Shown here piece after piece: positions 22,854-31,773 of a stretch of DNA of 64,000 nucleotides (the first letter of the stretch is position 1; each line of letters opens with the position of its first letter). The notes under the pieces are model-generated. The model saw only the letters and a program-made list of their open reading frames with translations, was not told the DNA's origin and made no database searches. A program made the position numbers and the translations under genes. Source of the stretch: Paenisporosarcina sp. OV554 (GTDB lineage Bacteria > Bacillota > Bacilli > Bacillales_A > Planococcaceae); the NCBI RefSeq assembly GCF_003058165.1, contig NZ_QBUC01000012.1, positions 1 through 64,000 on the forward strand. The letters are read 5' to 3'.

Positions 22854-23564
22854 ATGTTGAGTCCCATATTTGAAGGAACCATTAAAAAAAACAATCAAGT
22901 TGAACAATCATTTATTGTTCAGGCTTTAACACTGGATCATTTGTCAGATATATTATTTGTACAAGAACAAATAATCCATTCATTAACTAACAAAGAAATA
23001 TTACAACCCCTCTCAATGGAGGAGTTCCAATTTATATTAAATGGCAACGGTTTAATGATTGGTGCATTTGTCGACGAAACACTGATTGCCTTTCGGGCTT
23101 TGCTAGTTCCACAAATAGATGAGGAACATCTAGGACTTGATATTGGTTTGAAAGTAGAAGAATTACAAAAGGTTATATATCAAGAAATATCAAACGTGTT
23201 GCCTGAATACCGTGGTAATCAATTACAAAAAACGCTAGCGATTCTTATTATGCAAGAGTTATCTCAACAACATCATGATTATCGTTACGTTTGTTGTACA
23301 GTGGCAACTTCAAATATACCGAGCTTGAAGGACAAGTTCGTACAAGGTATGGAAATCTTGGCACTAAAAGAAAAGTATAACGGTCTTATGCGTTTTATTT
23401 TTGTGAAAGATTTGCAAGAAGTCAATTCTCCGATATGGAACCAAGTTATGTTTATTCGTGTAGATGATTTTGAAGCGCAACAAGCAAAACTCGCTGAAGG
23501 CTGGCGTGGATTTCAACTGGAAGAACGTGACGGAGTTCAATGGATTAATTATGGACGTAGATAA
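22854..23564 (+). CDS. GNAT-family N-acetyltransferase
   Basis: This 236-residue protein has a GNAT-like core. A beta-strand (LMIGAFVDETLIAFRALLVP) is followed by the acetyl-CoA-binding segment VLPEYRGNQLQKTLAILIM, which replaces the usual Q/RxxGxG/A by YRGNQLQ, and by YVCCTVATSNIPSLKDK. The degenerate pyrophosphate loop means acetyl-CoA use should be tested rather than assumed. AAGGAG stands 7 nt before the ATG at 22854; a GTG at 22833 is unsupported. It is monocistronic, ends at a strong terminator, and has no neighbour indicating a substrate. Confidence 0.72.
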   Translation: MLSPIFEGTIKKNNQVEQSFIVQALTLDHLSDILFVQEQIIHSLTNKEILQPLSMEEFQFILNGNGLMIGAFVDETLIAFRALLVPQIDEEHLGLDIGLKVEELQKVIYQEISNVLPEYRGNQLQKTLAILIMQELSQQHHDYRYVCCTVATSNIPSLKDKFVQGMEILALKEKYNGLMRFIFVKDLQEVNSPIWNQVMFIRVDDFEAQQAKLAEGWRGFQLEERDGVQWINYGRR

Positions 23565-23600
23565 TGAAAATGAAGACTTTTTTATAAAAAGGTAGAAGAA

Positions 23601-23659
23601 AAACACCTTCAATATCAACACCTTATCTCAAGTGTTGAATATATTGAAGGTGTTTTTTT
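23601..23659 (+). terminator. Strong terminator
   Basis: A 15-bp perfect outer stem (AAACACCTTCAATAT / ATATTGAAGGTGTTT) with an inner CAACAC / GTGTTG stem is followed by a T-tract. Confidence 0.9.
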
Positions 23660-23689
23660 GTCCTAAGTTATGTTAAAGAATCTGTTGAT

Positions 23690-23790
23690 ATTGAAGAACA
23701 AACTAAGAAATATCACTACAACTACAAACCGAGACCTTGAAGCTAGCGCAAATGTACGATATACGACAGGTTAGTTTAACTTAGCCTTGT
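23690..23790 (+). repeat. Degenerate copy of repeat A
   Basis: The left end CTGTTGATATTGAAGAACAAAC matches the 45498 copy. The right part GCTAGCGCAAATGTACGATA matches the common right arm. The central hairpin has been deleted and replaced by an unrelated stretch containing ACTACAAACCGA, also seen at 4681. Confidence 0.6.
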
Positions 23791-23820
23791 TTTAAAGAAT
23801 CAAGTTTGGCTCACTGAATA

Positions 23821-24846
23821 TCACAATAACTTAGCCGCTTCTACTGTTTCAAGTATATATTGCTTTGGTGTACGGTTATCTTGTAGCCAACATGCCACTG
23901 TATGTTGATTTTCTATCACTGTATCTTGCGGCGTGAAATGATGACACACTTTCATCGTGTGTGGGCATCTTGCCGCAAACGCACATCCTTCTCCAAGTGT
24001 TGATAATTCAGGAGGTGAACCTGGGATAGGCAATAAGGGAATGGAACGATCTTCATTTAACTTAGGCATCGACCGTAAGAGTCCTAATGTGTATGGATGT
24101 TGTGGATTATAGAAAATTTCATCAAGTGTTCCTTGCTCCACAATTTTCCCAGCGTACATAACTGCAACTCGATCTGCCATATTCGCTACAACACCTAAAT
24201 CATGAGTGATTAAAATAATGGATGTATCCATTTTCATTTGTAAGTTCTTCATTAAATCTAAAATTTGTGCTTGAATGGTCACATCGAGAGCAGTTGTTGG
24301 TTCATCTGCGATTAATACCTTTGGATTACAAGCAAGTGCCATCGCAATGACAACACGTTGTCGCATTCCACCTGAAAACTGGTGTGGGTAATTCTCTAAC
24401 CTAGCTTCAGCACTTGGGATACCAACCAGCTTCAACATTTCTAGAGAACGCGCCCGTGCTTGCTCTTTTGATAAGTTTTGATGTTTTTGCAAACCTTCCA
24501 TGATTTGCTTTCCAATTTTCATTGTTGGGTTCAACGATGTCATCGGATCTTGGAAAACCATCGAAATTTCAGAGCCCCGTATTTCGGTCATTTCTTTAAG
24601 TGAAATGTTTATTAAACTTCTATCTTCATACAGAATGTCGCCTTTTGTGATTTCAGTATTATTTTTTGGCAATAACCGCATAATCGATTTTGCAGTAACG
24701 GATTTTCCAGACCCTGATTCACCTACAATCGCAAGTGTTTCACCTTTGTTCAACTCAAAGTTAACACCACGCACTGCTGTAATTTTTCCGGTTTGGGTCT
24801 TGAATGACACATGTAAGTTATCAACCGTCAGTATATTTCTCTTCAT
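23821..24846 (-). CDS. oppD: Oligopeptide ABC transporter ATPase OppD
   Basis: This 341-residue peptide-importer ATPase has Walker [10 protein letters not shown], signature [15 protein letters not shown], Walker [14 protein letters not shown] and the switch His in [13 protein letters not shown]. The C-terminal oligopeptide-family extension ([25 protein letters not shown]) carries the Cys-rich iron-sulphur-type motif found in OppD and DppD. It is the last gene of the operon, 13 bp after oppC. The partner ATPase OppF that normally follows is missing; the DNA downstream holds only a repeat remnant. Confidence 0.9.
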   Translation of the reverse strand: MKRNILTVDNLHVSFKTQTGKITAVRGVNFELNKGETLAIVGESGSGKSVTAKSIMRLLPKNNTEITKGDILYEDRSLINISLKEMTEIRGSEISMVFQDPMTSLNPTMKIGKQIMEGLQKHQNLSKEQARARSLEMLKLVGIPSAEARLENYPHQFSGGMRQRVVIAMALACNPKVLIADEPTTALDVTIQAQILDLMKNLQMKMDTSIILITHDLGVVANMADRVAVMYAGKIVEQGTLDEIFYNPQHPYTLGLLRSMPKLNEDRSIPLLPIPGSPPELSTLGEGCAFAARCPHTMKVCHHFTPQDTVIENQHTVACWLQDNRTPKQYILETVEAAKLL

Positions 24847-24859
24847 CTTGGACCCTCCC

Positions 24860-25918
24860 CTATTTTCTCATTTTTGGATCCAGAGCATCTCGTAGACCAT
24901 CACCAAGTAAGTTAAAGCAAATCATAATGGTACTAATAATTATCGCAGGATAAATCAACTTGTAGGAAAAATAACGCATTGACTTATACCCATCTTCAAT
25001 TAACACTCCAAGTGAAGCTAGAGGTGCCTGTAAACCAAGTCCAATAAAGCTTAAAAAGGCTTCAAAGAATATGGCGGTTGGAATTGTAAACATTACTGTT
25101 ACAATGATTGGCCCCATTACATTGGGTAAAATATGCTTCCATATAAGACGTGGGTTTGATGCCCCGAGTGTTCTTGAAGCTAGCACAAACTCTTGACCTT
25201 TCAATTGCAGCACTTGTCCTCGAACAACTCGAGCCATTCCAACCCACCCCGTAATAATCATCGCTAAAATTATCGATTTGATACCAGGCTCTAATATAAG
25301 AATAAAGAGGATAATGACAATTAAGTTCGGTATCCCCACAAGGACTTCAATTATACGTTGCATAATATTATCGACTCGGCCCCCATAAAATGAGGAAATT
25401 CCCCCGTAAATGACGCCAATAATTAAATCAAGCGCTGCAGCTACTACCGCGATGAAAAGAGAAATTTGTGTACCTTTCCATACACGTGTCCATAAATCAC
25501 GACCAAATTCATCTGTTCCAAACCAATAGTTAGTTTTCACATTCTTCTCTGCATATTGGTCGATTCCTTTAGCATCTTTACCGTCAAAACCTAACCATTC
25601 TAACCCCTGCACTTTAGGTGGCATATTGGAGTGTTCAATATTTTGACCGCGATATGTAAACTCATTCATGCTTGGACCTATAATAGCCAAAATAATTAAT
25701 AATACTAATAAAACTAATGAAATCATTGATCCTCTATTTTTAGCAAGCCGTTGAAATGCTTCTTTCCAGAAAGATACGGAAGGAGTTCCAATTTCCTCAC
25801 TCTTTCTCGGATCAAGTGGTGCCTTTACAAACATATCTGCTGTAATTTCCTCTGGTATATAGGCATTCTGATTTTGGATATCTTTGCGTCCAATTTCTTT
25901 TTCTTGTGAGTTTTTCAT
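24860..25918 (-). CDS. oppC: Oligopeptide ABC transporter permease OppC
   Basis: This 352-residue permease has an N-terminal cytoplasmic extension and OppC_N segment (about 1-60), then about six membrane helices. The cytoplasmic loop is VRGQVLQLKGQEFVLASRTLGASNPRLIWKHILPN-like (EAA motif). The characteristic C-terminal LGDGLRDALDPKMRK ends it. It overlaps oppB by 4 bp (ATGA type), so translation is coupled. It forms the peptide channel with OppB. Confidence 0.92.
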   Translation of the reverse strand: MKNSQEKEIGRKDIQNQNAYIPEEITADMFVKAPLDPRKSEEIGTPSVSFWKEAFQRLAKNRGSMISLVLLVLLIILAIIGPSMNEFTYRGQNIEHSNMPPKVQGLEWLGFDGKDAKGIDQYAEKNVKTNYWFGTDEFGRDLWTRVWKGTQISLFIAVVAAALDLIIGVIYGGISSFYGGRVDNIMQRIIEVLVGIPNLIVIILFILILEPGIKSIILAMIITGWVGMARVVRGQVLQLKGQEFVLASRTLGASNPRLIWKHILPNVMGPIIVTVMFTIPTAIFFEAFLSFIGLGLQAPLASLGVLIEDGYKSMRYFSYKLIYPAIIISTIMICFNLLGDGLRDALDPKMRK

Positions 25919-26847
25919 GCTGATTCCCCCTCTTTATACGTAATTCGGGGATCCAAAAATCCGTAAATAATATCGACTAAAAAGACTACAAATATAAATA
26001 ATGCACTGTAGAAAATCGTTATTCCCATAATAACGCTATAATCGAGAACTAATATCGAAAGTGTAAACTGTTCACCAAGCCCGGGAACAGAGAAGATTTT
26101 TTCAATAACTAAAGTCCCAGTCATAATGGATACTGCAAGTGGTCCTAACATGGTCACAACAGGAATTAGTGCATTTCGAATTACGTGTTTGATGATAACT
26201 TGATTTTCGGTCATTCCTTTAGCTCTCGCTGTAATTACATAATCTTGTCCTAGTACCTCTAGCATTTCACTGCGAATAAACCTGGCCACAGTTGCTGTCA
26301 CTGTTACAGATAATGCAAACGACGGTAAAATCGTGCTAGAGTATCCTTCCCATAGAGCTACGGGTAACCATTCTAGCTTTACACCTACATAATATTGAAG
26401 CAATGCTGCAAAAACGAAAGAAGGAATGGACATACCGATAACGGCGATCGCAACAGAACCATAGTCAAAAATTGAATTGTGTTTTAAGGCTGATATAATC
26501 CCAAGAACTAATCCAATGATTGCTCCAAAAACAAGAGCTTGTAGCCCGATAAAAGCAGAAGGACCAATACGATCACTAATCATGCTCGAAACAGTTCTTC
26601 CTTCATGTTGGAAGGAATATCCTAAATCCCCTTGTACTAGATTTCCAAGGTAACGTATGTATTGAATCCCAACTGGTTGATCGAGTCCGTATTTTGCATT
26701 GAGAATCGTCATTTGTTGGTCTGTTAATTTTTCTGGATTTGTAAATGGAGTTCCGGGTAGAAGTTGCATAAGGAAAAAAGTGATCGTAACGATGACAAAA
26801 AGAGTAACTAACATATATCCAATTCGCTTTACTAGGTATCGCTTCAT
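25915..26847 (-). CDS. oppB: Oligopeptide ABC transporter permease OppB
   Basis: This 310-residue permease has the family N-terminus MKRYLVKRIGYMLVTLFVIV, the LLPGTPF segment after helix 1, the EAA loop VITARAKGMTENQVIIKHVIRNALIP, and six helices. The end of the gene (GFLDPRITYKEGESA) overlaps the start of oppC. It is separated from oppA by 98 bp that contain a hairpin. Peptide import with OppC is well supported by the family; peptide length preference is not predictable. Confidence 0.93.
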   Translation of the reverse strand: MKRYLVKRIGYMLVTLFVIVTITFFLMQLLPGTPFTNPEKLTDQQMTILNAKYGLDQPVGIQYIRYLGNLVQGDLGYSFQHEGRTVSSMISDRIGPSAFIGLQALVFGAIIGLVLGIISALKHNSIFDYGSVAIAVIGMSIPSFVFAALLQYYVGVKLEWLPVALWEGYSSTILPSFALSVTVTATVARFIRSEMLEVLGQDYVITARAKGMTENQVIIKHVIRNALIPVVTMLGPLAVSIMTGTLVIEKIFSVPGLGEQFTLSILVLDYSVIMGITIFYSALFIFVVFLVDIIYGFLDPRITYKEGESA

Positions 26848-26885
26848 TCGAACTCCCCTATTCTATAAGATGAGTAAAATTCAAA

Positions 26886-26919
26886 ACGAGGGTGTGCCGG
26901 AACTCGGCTACACCCTCGT
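26886..26919 (-). terminator. Hairpin between oppA and oppB
   Basis: The stem ACGAGGGTGT / ACACCCTCGT with an inner GCCG / CGGC is followed on the minus strand by TTTTGAATTTT. It is probably a partial terminator that lowers oppB-D relative to oppA. Confidence 0.75.
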
Positions 26920-26944
26920 ACTTTTAGCTGTATAACCCACTACT

Positions 26945-28588
26945 TTATTCTTTAATAGAAGCCCATTTATACGTAAACTCAGCACCAGTTGGGTGGACTA
27001 GAACTCCATTAATTTTCTCTCTTATTAGGATAGATTCACCTTCTTGATAAAGTGGTGCAATAGCTGCATCCTCTTCTAATAAGATTTTTTCAAGATCTAA
27101 CAACATTTGGTAACGTTTTGTAAGATCCGATTCTGTTCTTGCTTTTGCTACTAATTCATCTAATTTAGGATTGTAATAATCCATACGGTTAGCAGATCCG
27201 CCTTTTAACCACATATCTAGGTAAGTCATCGGGTCACTATAATCTGGTCCCCATGAAGATAGTGATAAATCATACTCAATTGCTTTTTCAATTTCAAGAC
27301 GTTGTGCAAATGGAACCGCTTTGATTTCCAATTTGAATCCTGGAAGATTGTCTTCAAGTTGTGCTTGAATGTATTCAGCCACTTTCTTTTGATCATCTGA
27401 ATCGGCAATGTTAATAGAAACCGTTACATCTTTTTGACCCGTTTCTTTTAACCCTTTTGCCCAAGCTTCTTGTGCTTCTTTAACTGTACCTGTATTGAAG
27501 TCTCCGTTAAGTTCACGGTAATCTTTATTATCCGGAGAGTTATAGAAACCTGCAGGAACAACTCCATTTAATGGTGAAGAACCGTCTTTTAAAATAACAT
27601 CCGTAAGGCCTTTTTTATCGATTGCCATATTAATTGCTTTACGAACATCTTTGTTCCCTAATACTGGATGTTTATGATTGAAACGTAGGAACACCAGACC
27701 TGATTCTTTCAAAGTTTGGAAGTTCTCATCATCTTTGTATTGATCGACTAAAGCAGAACTTAATTCAACGCGATCGACTTTCTCTGTCTCATATAAGTTC
27801 GTTCCAGTTGATGGATCTTTTACAACATAGACGTTGATGTTGTCCAACTTAACTGCTTTTGCATCCCAGTAATCTTCGTTCTTTTCATATTTCCACCCTT
27901 GCTCATGTGTCCATTCAACAAGTTTGAATGGTCCGTTGAATAAAATGCCGTCAGCTTCAAGTGCATATTGATCGCCTTTTTCTTCAACGAATTTTTGATT
28001 TTGTGGCAAGAAAGTAGGGAAAGTTAACAATGTTTGGAACAATGGATTTGCTGCTTCTAGTGTTACTTCCAGTGTCTTTTCATCAATTGCTTTGATTCCA
28101 AGTTCATCTGCATCTTTTTCTGCATTTAAAATGGCTTCAGCATTTTTAATACCTGCAGTTACGAACATGAACGCGTATGGACTGTTGTCTTTCATTACAC
28201 GTTTCCATGCAAATTCAAAATCTTTTGCTGTTACTGGCTCACCGTTACTCCATTTAGAATCACGAAGTGTAAATGTATGTACGACTTTATCTTCGCTTTC
28301 TTTATGTTCAGTAGCTAAAGCTTTTATAGGTAAATTATTCTCATCTTGGCGATACAAACCTTCATTTACGTTATTTAACACTGTAAATGCAATACCATCA
28401 TGGGCTTTAGTAGAATCCAGTGTAGGTACATCAGCTGGCTCAGTGACATTTAATGTTTGATTTACTTTATTATCCTTATCATCATCTACTTTTTCTGTGG
28501 AATTACTAAAGTTACATCCTGATAATAGTAATGCTGTTGCCATACCCAGCGTTAAAGCTGAATTTCTAATCTTTTTCCTCATTTTCAT
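26945..28588 (-). CDS. oppA: Oligopeptide-binding lipoprotein OppA
   Basis: This 547-residue family-5 solute-binding protein has a lipoprotein signal (MATALLLSGC, lipid-modified Cys at about 25). The mature fold carries the family signature near residues 95-120 (HTFTLRDSKWSNGEPVTAKDFEFAWKR) and the C-terminal PLYQEGESILI. It captures extracellular peptides for OppBCD and may serve nutrition or peptide signalling. Its promoter lies at 28616-28644 with a CodY box just upstream. It is divergent from the DUF3899 gene. Confidence 0.92.
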   Translation of the reverse strand: MKMRKKIRNSALTLGMATALLLSGCNFSNSTEKVDDDKDNKVNQTLNVTEPADVPTLDSTKAHDGIAFTVLNNVNEGLYRQDENNLPIKALATEHKESEDKVVHTFTLRDSKWSNGEPVTAKDFEFAWKRVMKDNSPYAFMFVTAGIKNAEAILNAEKDADELGIKAIDEKTLEVTLEAANPLFQTLLTFPTFLPQNQKFVEEKGDQYALEADGILFNGPFKLVEWTHEQGWKYEKNEDYWDAKAVKLDNINVYVVKDPSTGTNLYETEKVDRVELSSALVDQYKDDENFQTLKESGLVFLRFNHKHPVLGNKDVRKAINMAIDKKGLTDVILKDGSSPLNGVVPAGFYNSPDNKDYRELNGDFNTGTVKEAQEAWAKGLKETGQKDVTVSINIADSDDQKKVAEYIQAQLEDNLPGFKLEIKAVPFAQRLEIEKAIEYDLSLSSWGPDYSDPMTYLDMWLKGGSANRMDYYNPKLDELVAKARTESDLTKRYQMLLDLEKILLEEDAAIAPLYQEGESILIREKINGVLVHPTGAEFTYKWASIKE

Positions 28589-28615
28589 GCCCCCATTTTT
28601 CTCTAATTTTTAACA

Positions 28616-28644
28616 ATCATAATTGTTATTTTCATATAAAGCAA
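28616..28644 (-). promoter_or_regulatory. Promoter of the opp operon
   Basis: Minus-strand TTGCTT (28639-28644) and TATGAT (28616-28621) have a 17-bp spacer. Confidence 0.55.
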
Positions 28645-28655
28645 TTAAATTTTCA

Positions 28656-28670
28656 AATTTTCTGAAAATA
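28656..28670. promoter_or_regulatory. CodY box upstream of oppA
   Basis: AATTTTCTGAAAATA matches the CodY consensus AATTTTCWGAAAATT at 14 of 15 positions, 12 bp upstream of the opp -35 box. CodY repression of peptide transport in nutrient excess is established in Bacillus. Confidence 0.7.
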
Positions 28671-28718
28671 TTTTCCCTATGGTAATGTTTAAGAAGATGA
28701 AGAAAGGAAAGTATACTC

Positions 28719-29093
28719 ATGAAATTTAAAAATATTCTAACAATCACTTCTTTGGGGGTTTCTTTGTCCCTACCTTTTTTGCAACATCAATCTTGGAGTC
28801 TATTTAAATGGCTGGATTCGCTTTTTTTAGTGGGTCTTTTACTTTTGGTCATATACGCTATTATGATTTTGATAGAAGCTGAATTCTTCATCGCCTTTAT
28901 CAAGAGTTTTAAACATTTTTATGGTCGTATCAATAAAAAGGAACAACTAATACGAGAAAGTGAAATACGGTCTAATGTCACTGTTAGTTACCGAAAAATT
29001 TTTCCATCTAGGAAAAGCTTCTTCCAGATTGGTCTCCTTTTGTGCACAGTAAGCTTACTAGCTTCAACTGCCATTTATTACTTTGGAAGATGA
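28719..29093 (+). CDS. DUF3899 membrane protein
   Basis: This 124-residue protein has three membrane segments (about 5-22, 30-60 and 102-122) and a basic cytoplasmic loop (KSFKHFYGRINKKEQLIRESE). The layout is that of the DUF3899 family of Bacillales, whose function is unknown. GAAAGG precedes the ATG. It is divergent from oppA and could share the CodY-controlled intergenic region. It ends convergently, overlapping the M19 dipeptidase gene by 16 bp. Confidence 0.72.
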   Translation: MKFKNILTITSLGVSLSLPFLQHQSWSLFKWLDSLFLVGLLLLVIYAIMILIEAEFFIAFIKSFKHFYGRINKKEQLIRESEIRSNVTVSYRKIFPSRKSFFQIGLLLCTVSLLASTAIYYFGR

Positions 29094-30007
29094 CGCATAA
29101 AGTTTTCATATGCGAAACCTTTTACGATCTCTTCCGAGTAGTTATGCTTTAAAAGTTCATTTAGTAGATTCTGCTGCATCGACGCATCTTCTAAATTCAT
29201 TATTTTCTTTGTGATTCCATCAAAATCTGAACCGAGGCCAATATTTTTTTCACCGCCTAGCGAGCAGAAATGTTCAATATGTTCAATTAAATCATCTATT
29301 GTAACTTCCTCCTTGTCCTTCACAAACTGAGGACAGTACACCATGTGCACCATAGCATCCTTTTCAAACATAGCTTTTGCTTGCTCGTCTGATAAGTTTC
29401 TGACGTGGTCCATGATAGCCTTCGAATTTGAATGACTAGCAATTGGATATTTCGCTACGTTTATCACATCCCAAAATGCTTTCTCACTTAAATGAGAAAC
29501 GTCTGTTAATATCTTGTGTTCATTGTTATACACAACGATTTCTTCACCAAAAGAGGTTAATCCTGCTCCACGTTTTTCCTGTGCTCCATCTGCCGCTAAA
29601 TTAGCATTATTCCATGTAAGCCCAACAGATCGTACGCCTAATTGATATAAGATGGAGAGCTTTTGTAAATCATTGCCGATTGCATCCACTCCTTCGAGTG
29701 TTAGTAAAGCGCCAATCTCATCATCTTGTAAGTTTTCAAAATCTGACCAATCTTTTATTAATTTCATCTCTGGATTATTTCCGAGGACATCTGTGTAGAA
29801 ATAATGTATTTGATCAAGGGCTACTTGAAATTTTTGTTCTGCTTTCACTTCTGGGAAAACAAAAAGTGCAAAAGCTTGAACTTTAACCTTTCCTTTTTTC
29901 AATCGTTCCTTATTCGTTTCCAGTTCTTTTGCATCTTTAAATTTGATCTCCCCTTGAGTTTGATAGAGTCTCAATAACGCATCACAGTGCAAATCAATAA
30001 TATTCAA
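29078..30007 (-). CDS. Membrane-dipeptidase-like M19 peptidase
   Basis: This 309-residue zinc dipeptidase of the renal dipeptidase family has metal ligands His/Asp in DLHCD at the N-terminus, a bridging Glu in LTLEGVDAIG, and His residues in DVSHLS and IASHSN. GLGSDFDG near residue 260 is also conserved. It would hydrolyse dipeptides, often with D-amino acids at the second position. Its place beside oppABCD fits intracellular processing of imported peptides. The 3' end overlaps the convergent DUF3899 gene. A perfect palindrome at 30093-30110 lies about 85 bp upstream and could be its operator. Confidence 0.87.
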   Translation of the reverse strand: MNIIDLHCDALLRLYQTQGEIKFKDAKELETNKERLKKGKVKVQAFALFVFPEVKAEQKFQVALDQIHYFYTDVLGNNPEMKLIKDWSDFENLQDDEIGALLTLEGVDAIGNDLQKLSILYQLGVRSVGLTWNNANLAADGAQEKRGAGLTSFGEEIVVYNNEHKILTDVSHLSEKAFWDVINVAKYPIASHSNSKAIMDHVRNLSDEQAKAMFEKDAMVHMVYCPQFVKDKEEVTIDDLIEHIEHFCSLGGEKNIGLGSDFDGITKKIMNLEDASMQQNLLNELLKHNYSEEIVKGFAYENFMRHLPK

Positions 30008-30460
30008 ATTTATCCATTCCTTTCTTTACTTATGTATTTTTTCAGTTCTTTGAATAACCTTTCTATCACCAATTAATTTTTTCCTTCTATATAAAGTGTC
30101 TTGACACTTTAATTCGATTATTTGAAAAAAAGTGGCTGGCTTTAAACCTTTGCAATTACTCGTTATTTTAATGCAAGAGCTTCTTTTATTTACATACATA
30201 TATTTCGATGCTTTTTGGTTTTCCCCTTTTTATTAATTGATTTATTCAAACTCCTACTATAATTTTTTCTATTATACCTCTAAAAATCAACACTTAAAAC
30301 TGCTATATTAGATATCTTTCCTTAGTTTCTTGTATTTCCCAATTACTTTTTTAAAATAATTAAAATTCGAATTATTCTGTAAAATTACTTTACTTTGTTG
30401 AAGTAATATCTTTTAATAGAGTTTAGTTACAAAATTCTAATAATATTTGGGGGTCAAAGA
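30008..30460. other. AT-rich intergenic region between dipeptidase and livK
   Basis: This 453-bp stretch holds the divergent control regions of the dipeptidase and the liv operon. Besides the palindrome at 30093-30110, I see only AT-rich DNA with no open frame, repeat or RNA gene. A weak CodY-like site (4 mismatches) lies near 30370. Confidence 0.5.
30093..30110. promoter_or_regulatory. Perfect palindrome AAAGTGTC-TT-GACACTTT
   Basis: An 8-bp perfect inverted repeat with a 2-bp centre abuts a TATATA element on its left (30088-30093). It is suited to a dimeric repressor controlling the minus-strand dipeptidase gene. The regulator is unknown. Confidence 0.5.
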
Positions 30461-31621
30461 ATGAGAAAGATTGCTAAAAAATCGTATCTATTAATCTCAG
30501 TTTTAATGCTAATTTTGTTAGCAGCATGTAGTGGCAATGGTACTGTCCCTGCAAGTGGAGACAGTTCAAAAAATGCTGGTGGACCAGTATCAGCAAAAAT
30601 CGGGGTTATTTCGTACTTATCTGGACCTGGTGCAGCATATGGTGAAGCAATCACAAATGGTTTCAACTTAGCTCTAGATGAAATTAATAAAAAAGGCGAT
30701 GTGAAAATTGAACTTGTAATTGAAGACTCAGCTGGCAAGCAAGAACAAGCTCTAACAGTTGCTCAAAAATTAATGAGTGATGATGATATTGTCGGTTTAT
30801 TAGGACCTACTTTAAGTACTGAAATGAATGTTGTTGGACCTGAGGCTGACTTAAACGGTATTCCGATTATGGGTACTTCTACTACAGCAGCCGGAATTCC
30901 TCAAATTGGAGATTATGTATTCAGAAATTCTTTACCTGAATCTTTAGCGATTCCAGCAGCTTTGGAAAAAGCGGTAGCTGCAAATGATGCGAAGACGGTT
31001 GCTATCCTTTACGGAAATGACGATTTATTCACAAAATCAGGCTATGACACGATGAAAAAAGAAGCAGAAAACATGGGGCTTGATATTTTAACGATTGAAA
31101 CTTTCCAAAAAGGCCAATCGGATTATAATGCACAACTAACAAAAATTAAGGATCTTAAACCAGACTTGATTTTAGCTTCAGCTCTATATAATGAAGGCGC
31201 GGTAATCATGGATCAAGCACGAAAAATGGGAATTGATGTACCATTTGTAGGCGGAAATGGCTTTAACTCTCCTCAAGTTATTGAAATTGCTGGAGACGCT
31301 TCAGAAGGACTAATTGTTGCAACACCTTGGTTTGGAGAAAAAGACGAACCTAAAGTACAAGAATTTGTTAAAAAATATGAAGAGAAATACGGCGCTAAAC
31401 CAGATCAATTTGCAGCACAAGCTTATGATGCACTTTATATCATGGAGGAAGGCTTAAAAAATGCTGGTGAAGCTGATCGTGATGCTCTGCGAGATGCTCT
31501 TGCAGAAATAAAAGATTTAGACGGAGTACTTGGTAAATTCTCCTTTGACAAAGTCGGAGATGTAGTTATGGAACCAACTGTACTTATCATTAAAGAAGGC
31601 AAGTTCCAATTATTCGAGTAA
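30461..31621 (+). CDS. livK: Branched-chain-amino-acid-type binding lipoprotein
   Basis: This 386-residue family-6 periplasmic-binding-protein-like lipoprotein has a signal peptide ending in LLAACSGNG (lipid-modified Cys at about 23). The mature part begins IGVISYLSGPGAAYGEAITNGF and contains LIGPTLS-type and FVGGNGFNSPQ ligand-loop segments, as in LivJ/LivK. Members bind leucine, isoleucine and valine but many bind aromatic acids, amides or urea, so specificity is open. GGGGGTC lies before the ATG. It leads a five-gene liv operon and is followed by a strong hairpin before livH. Confidence 0.88.
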   Translation: MRKIAKKSYLLISVLMLILLAACSGNGTVPASGDSSKNAGGPVSAKIGVISYLSGPGAAYGEAITNGFNLALDEINKKGDVKIELVIEDSAGKQEQALTVAQKLMSDDDIVGLLGPTLSTEMNVVGPEADLNGIPIMGTSTTAAGIPQIGDYVFRNSLPESLAIPAALEKAVAANDAKTVAILYGNDDLFTKSGYDTMKKEAENMGLDILTIETFQKGQSDYNAQLTKIKDLKPDLILASALYNEGAVIMDQARKMGIDVPFVGGNGFNSPQVIEIAGDASEGLIVATPWFGEKDEPKVQEFVKKYEEKYGAKPDQFAAQAYDALYIMEEGLKNAGEADRDALRDALAEIKDLDGVLGKFSFDKVGDVVMEPTVLIIKEGKFQLFE

Positions 31622-31673
31622 TAAATAGTGGGGTTAGGCGTCTTACAGTTAGTGAATTGAAGCCAAATTATAG

Positions 31674-31708
31674 TAAATGGCAAAAGCACATTGCTTTTGC
31701 CATTTACT
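31674..31708 (+). terminator. Hairpin between livK and livH
   Basis: A perfect 14-bp stem TAAATGGCAAAAGC / GCTTTTGCCATTTA lies in the 152-bp gap after livK. The likely effect is partial termination favouring binding-protein mRNA. Confidence 0.8.
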
Positions 31709-31773
31709 CAATAAACGTAAGGTTCCTACTCCCCATTAAATATTAAAAATTAATAGATAAAGGGTGAAATATC

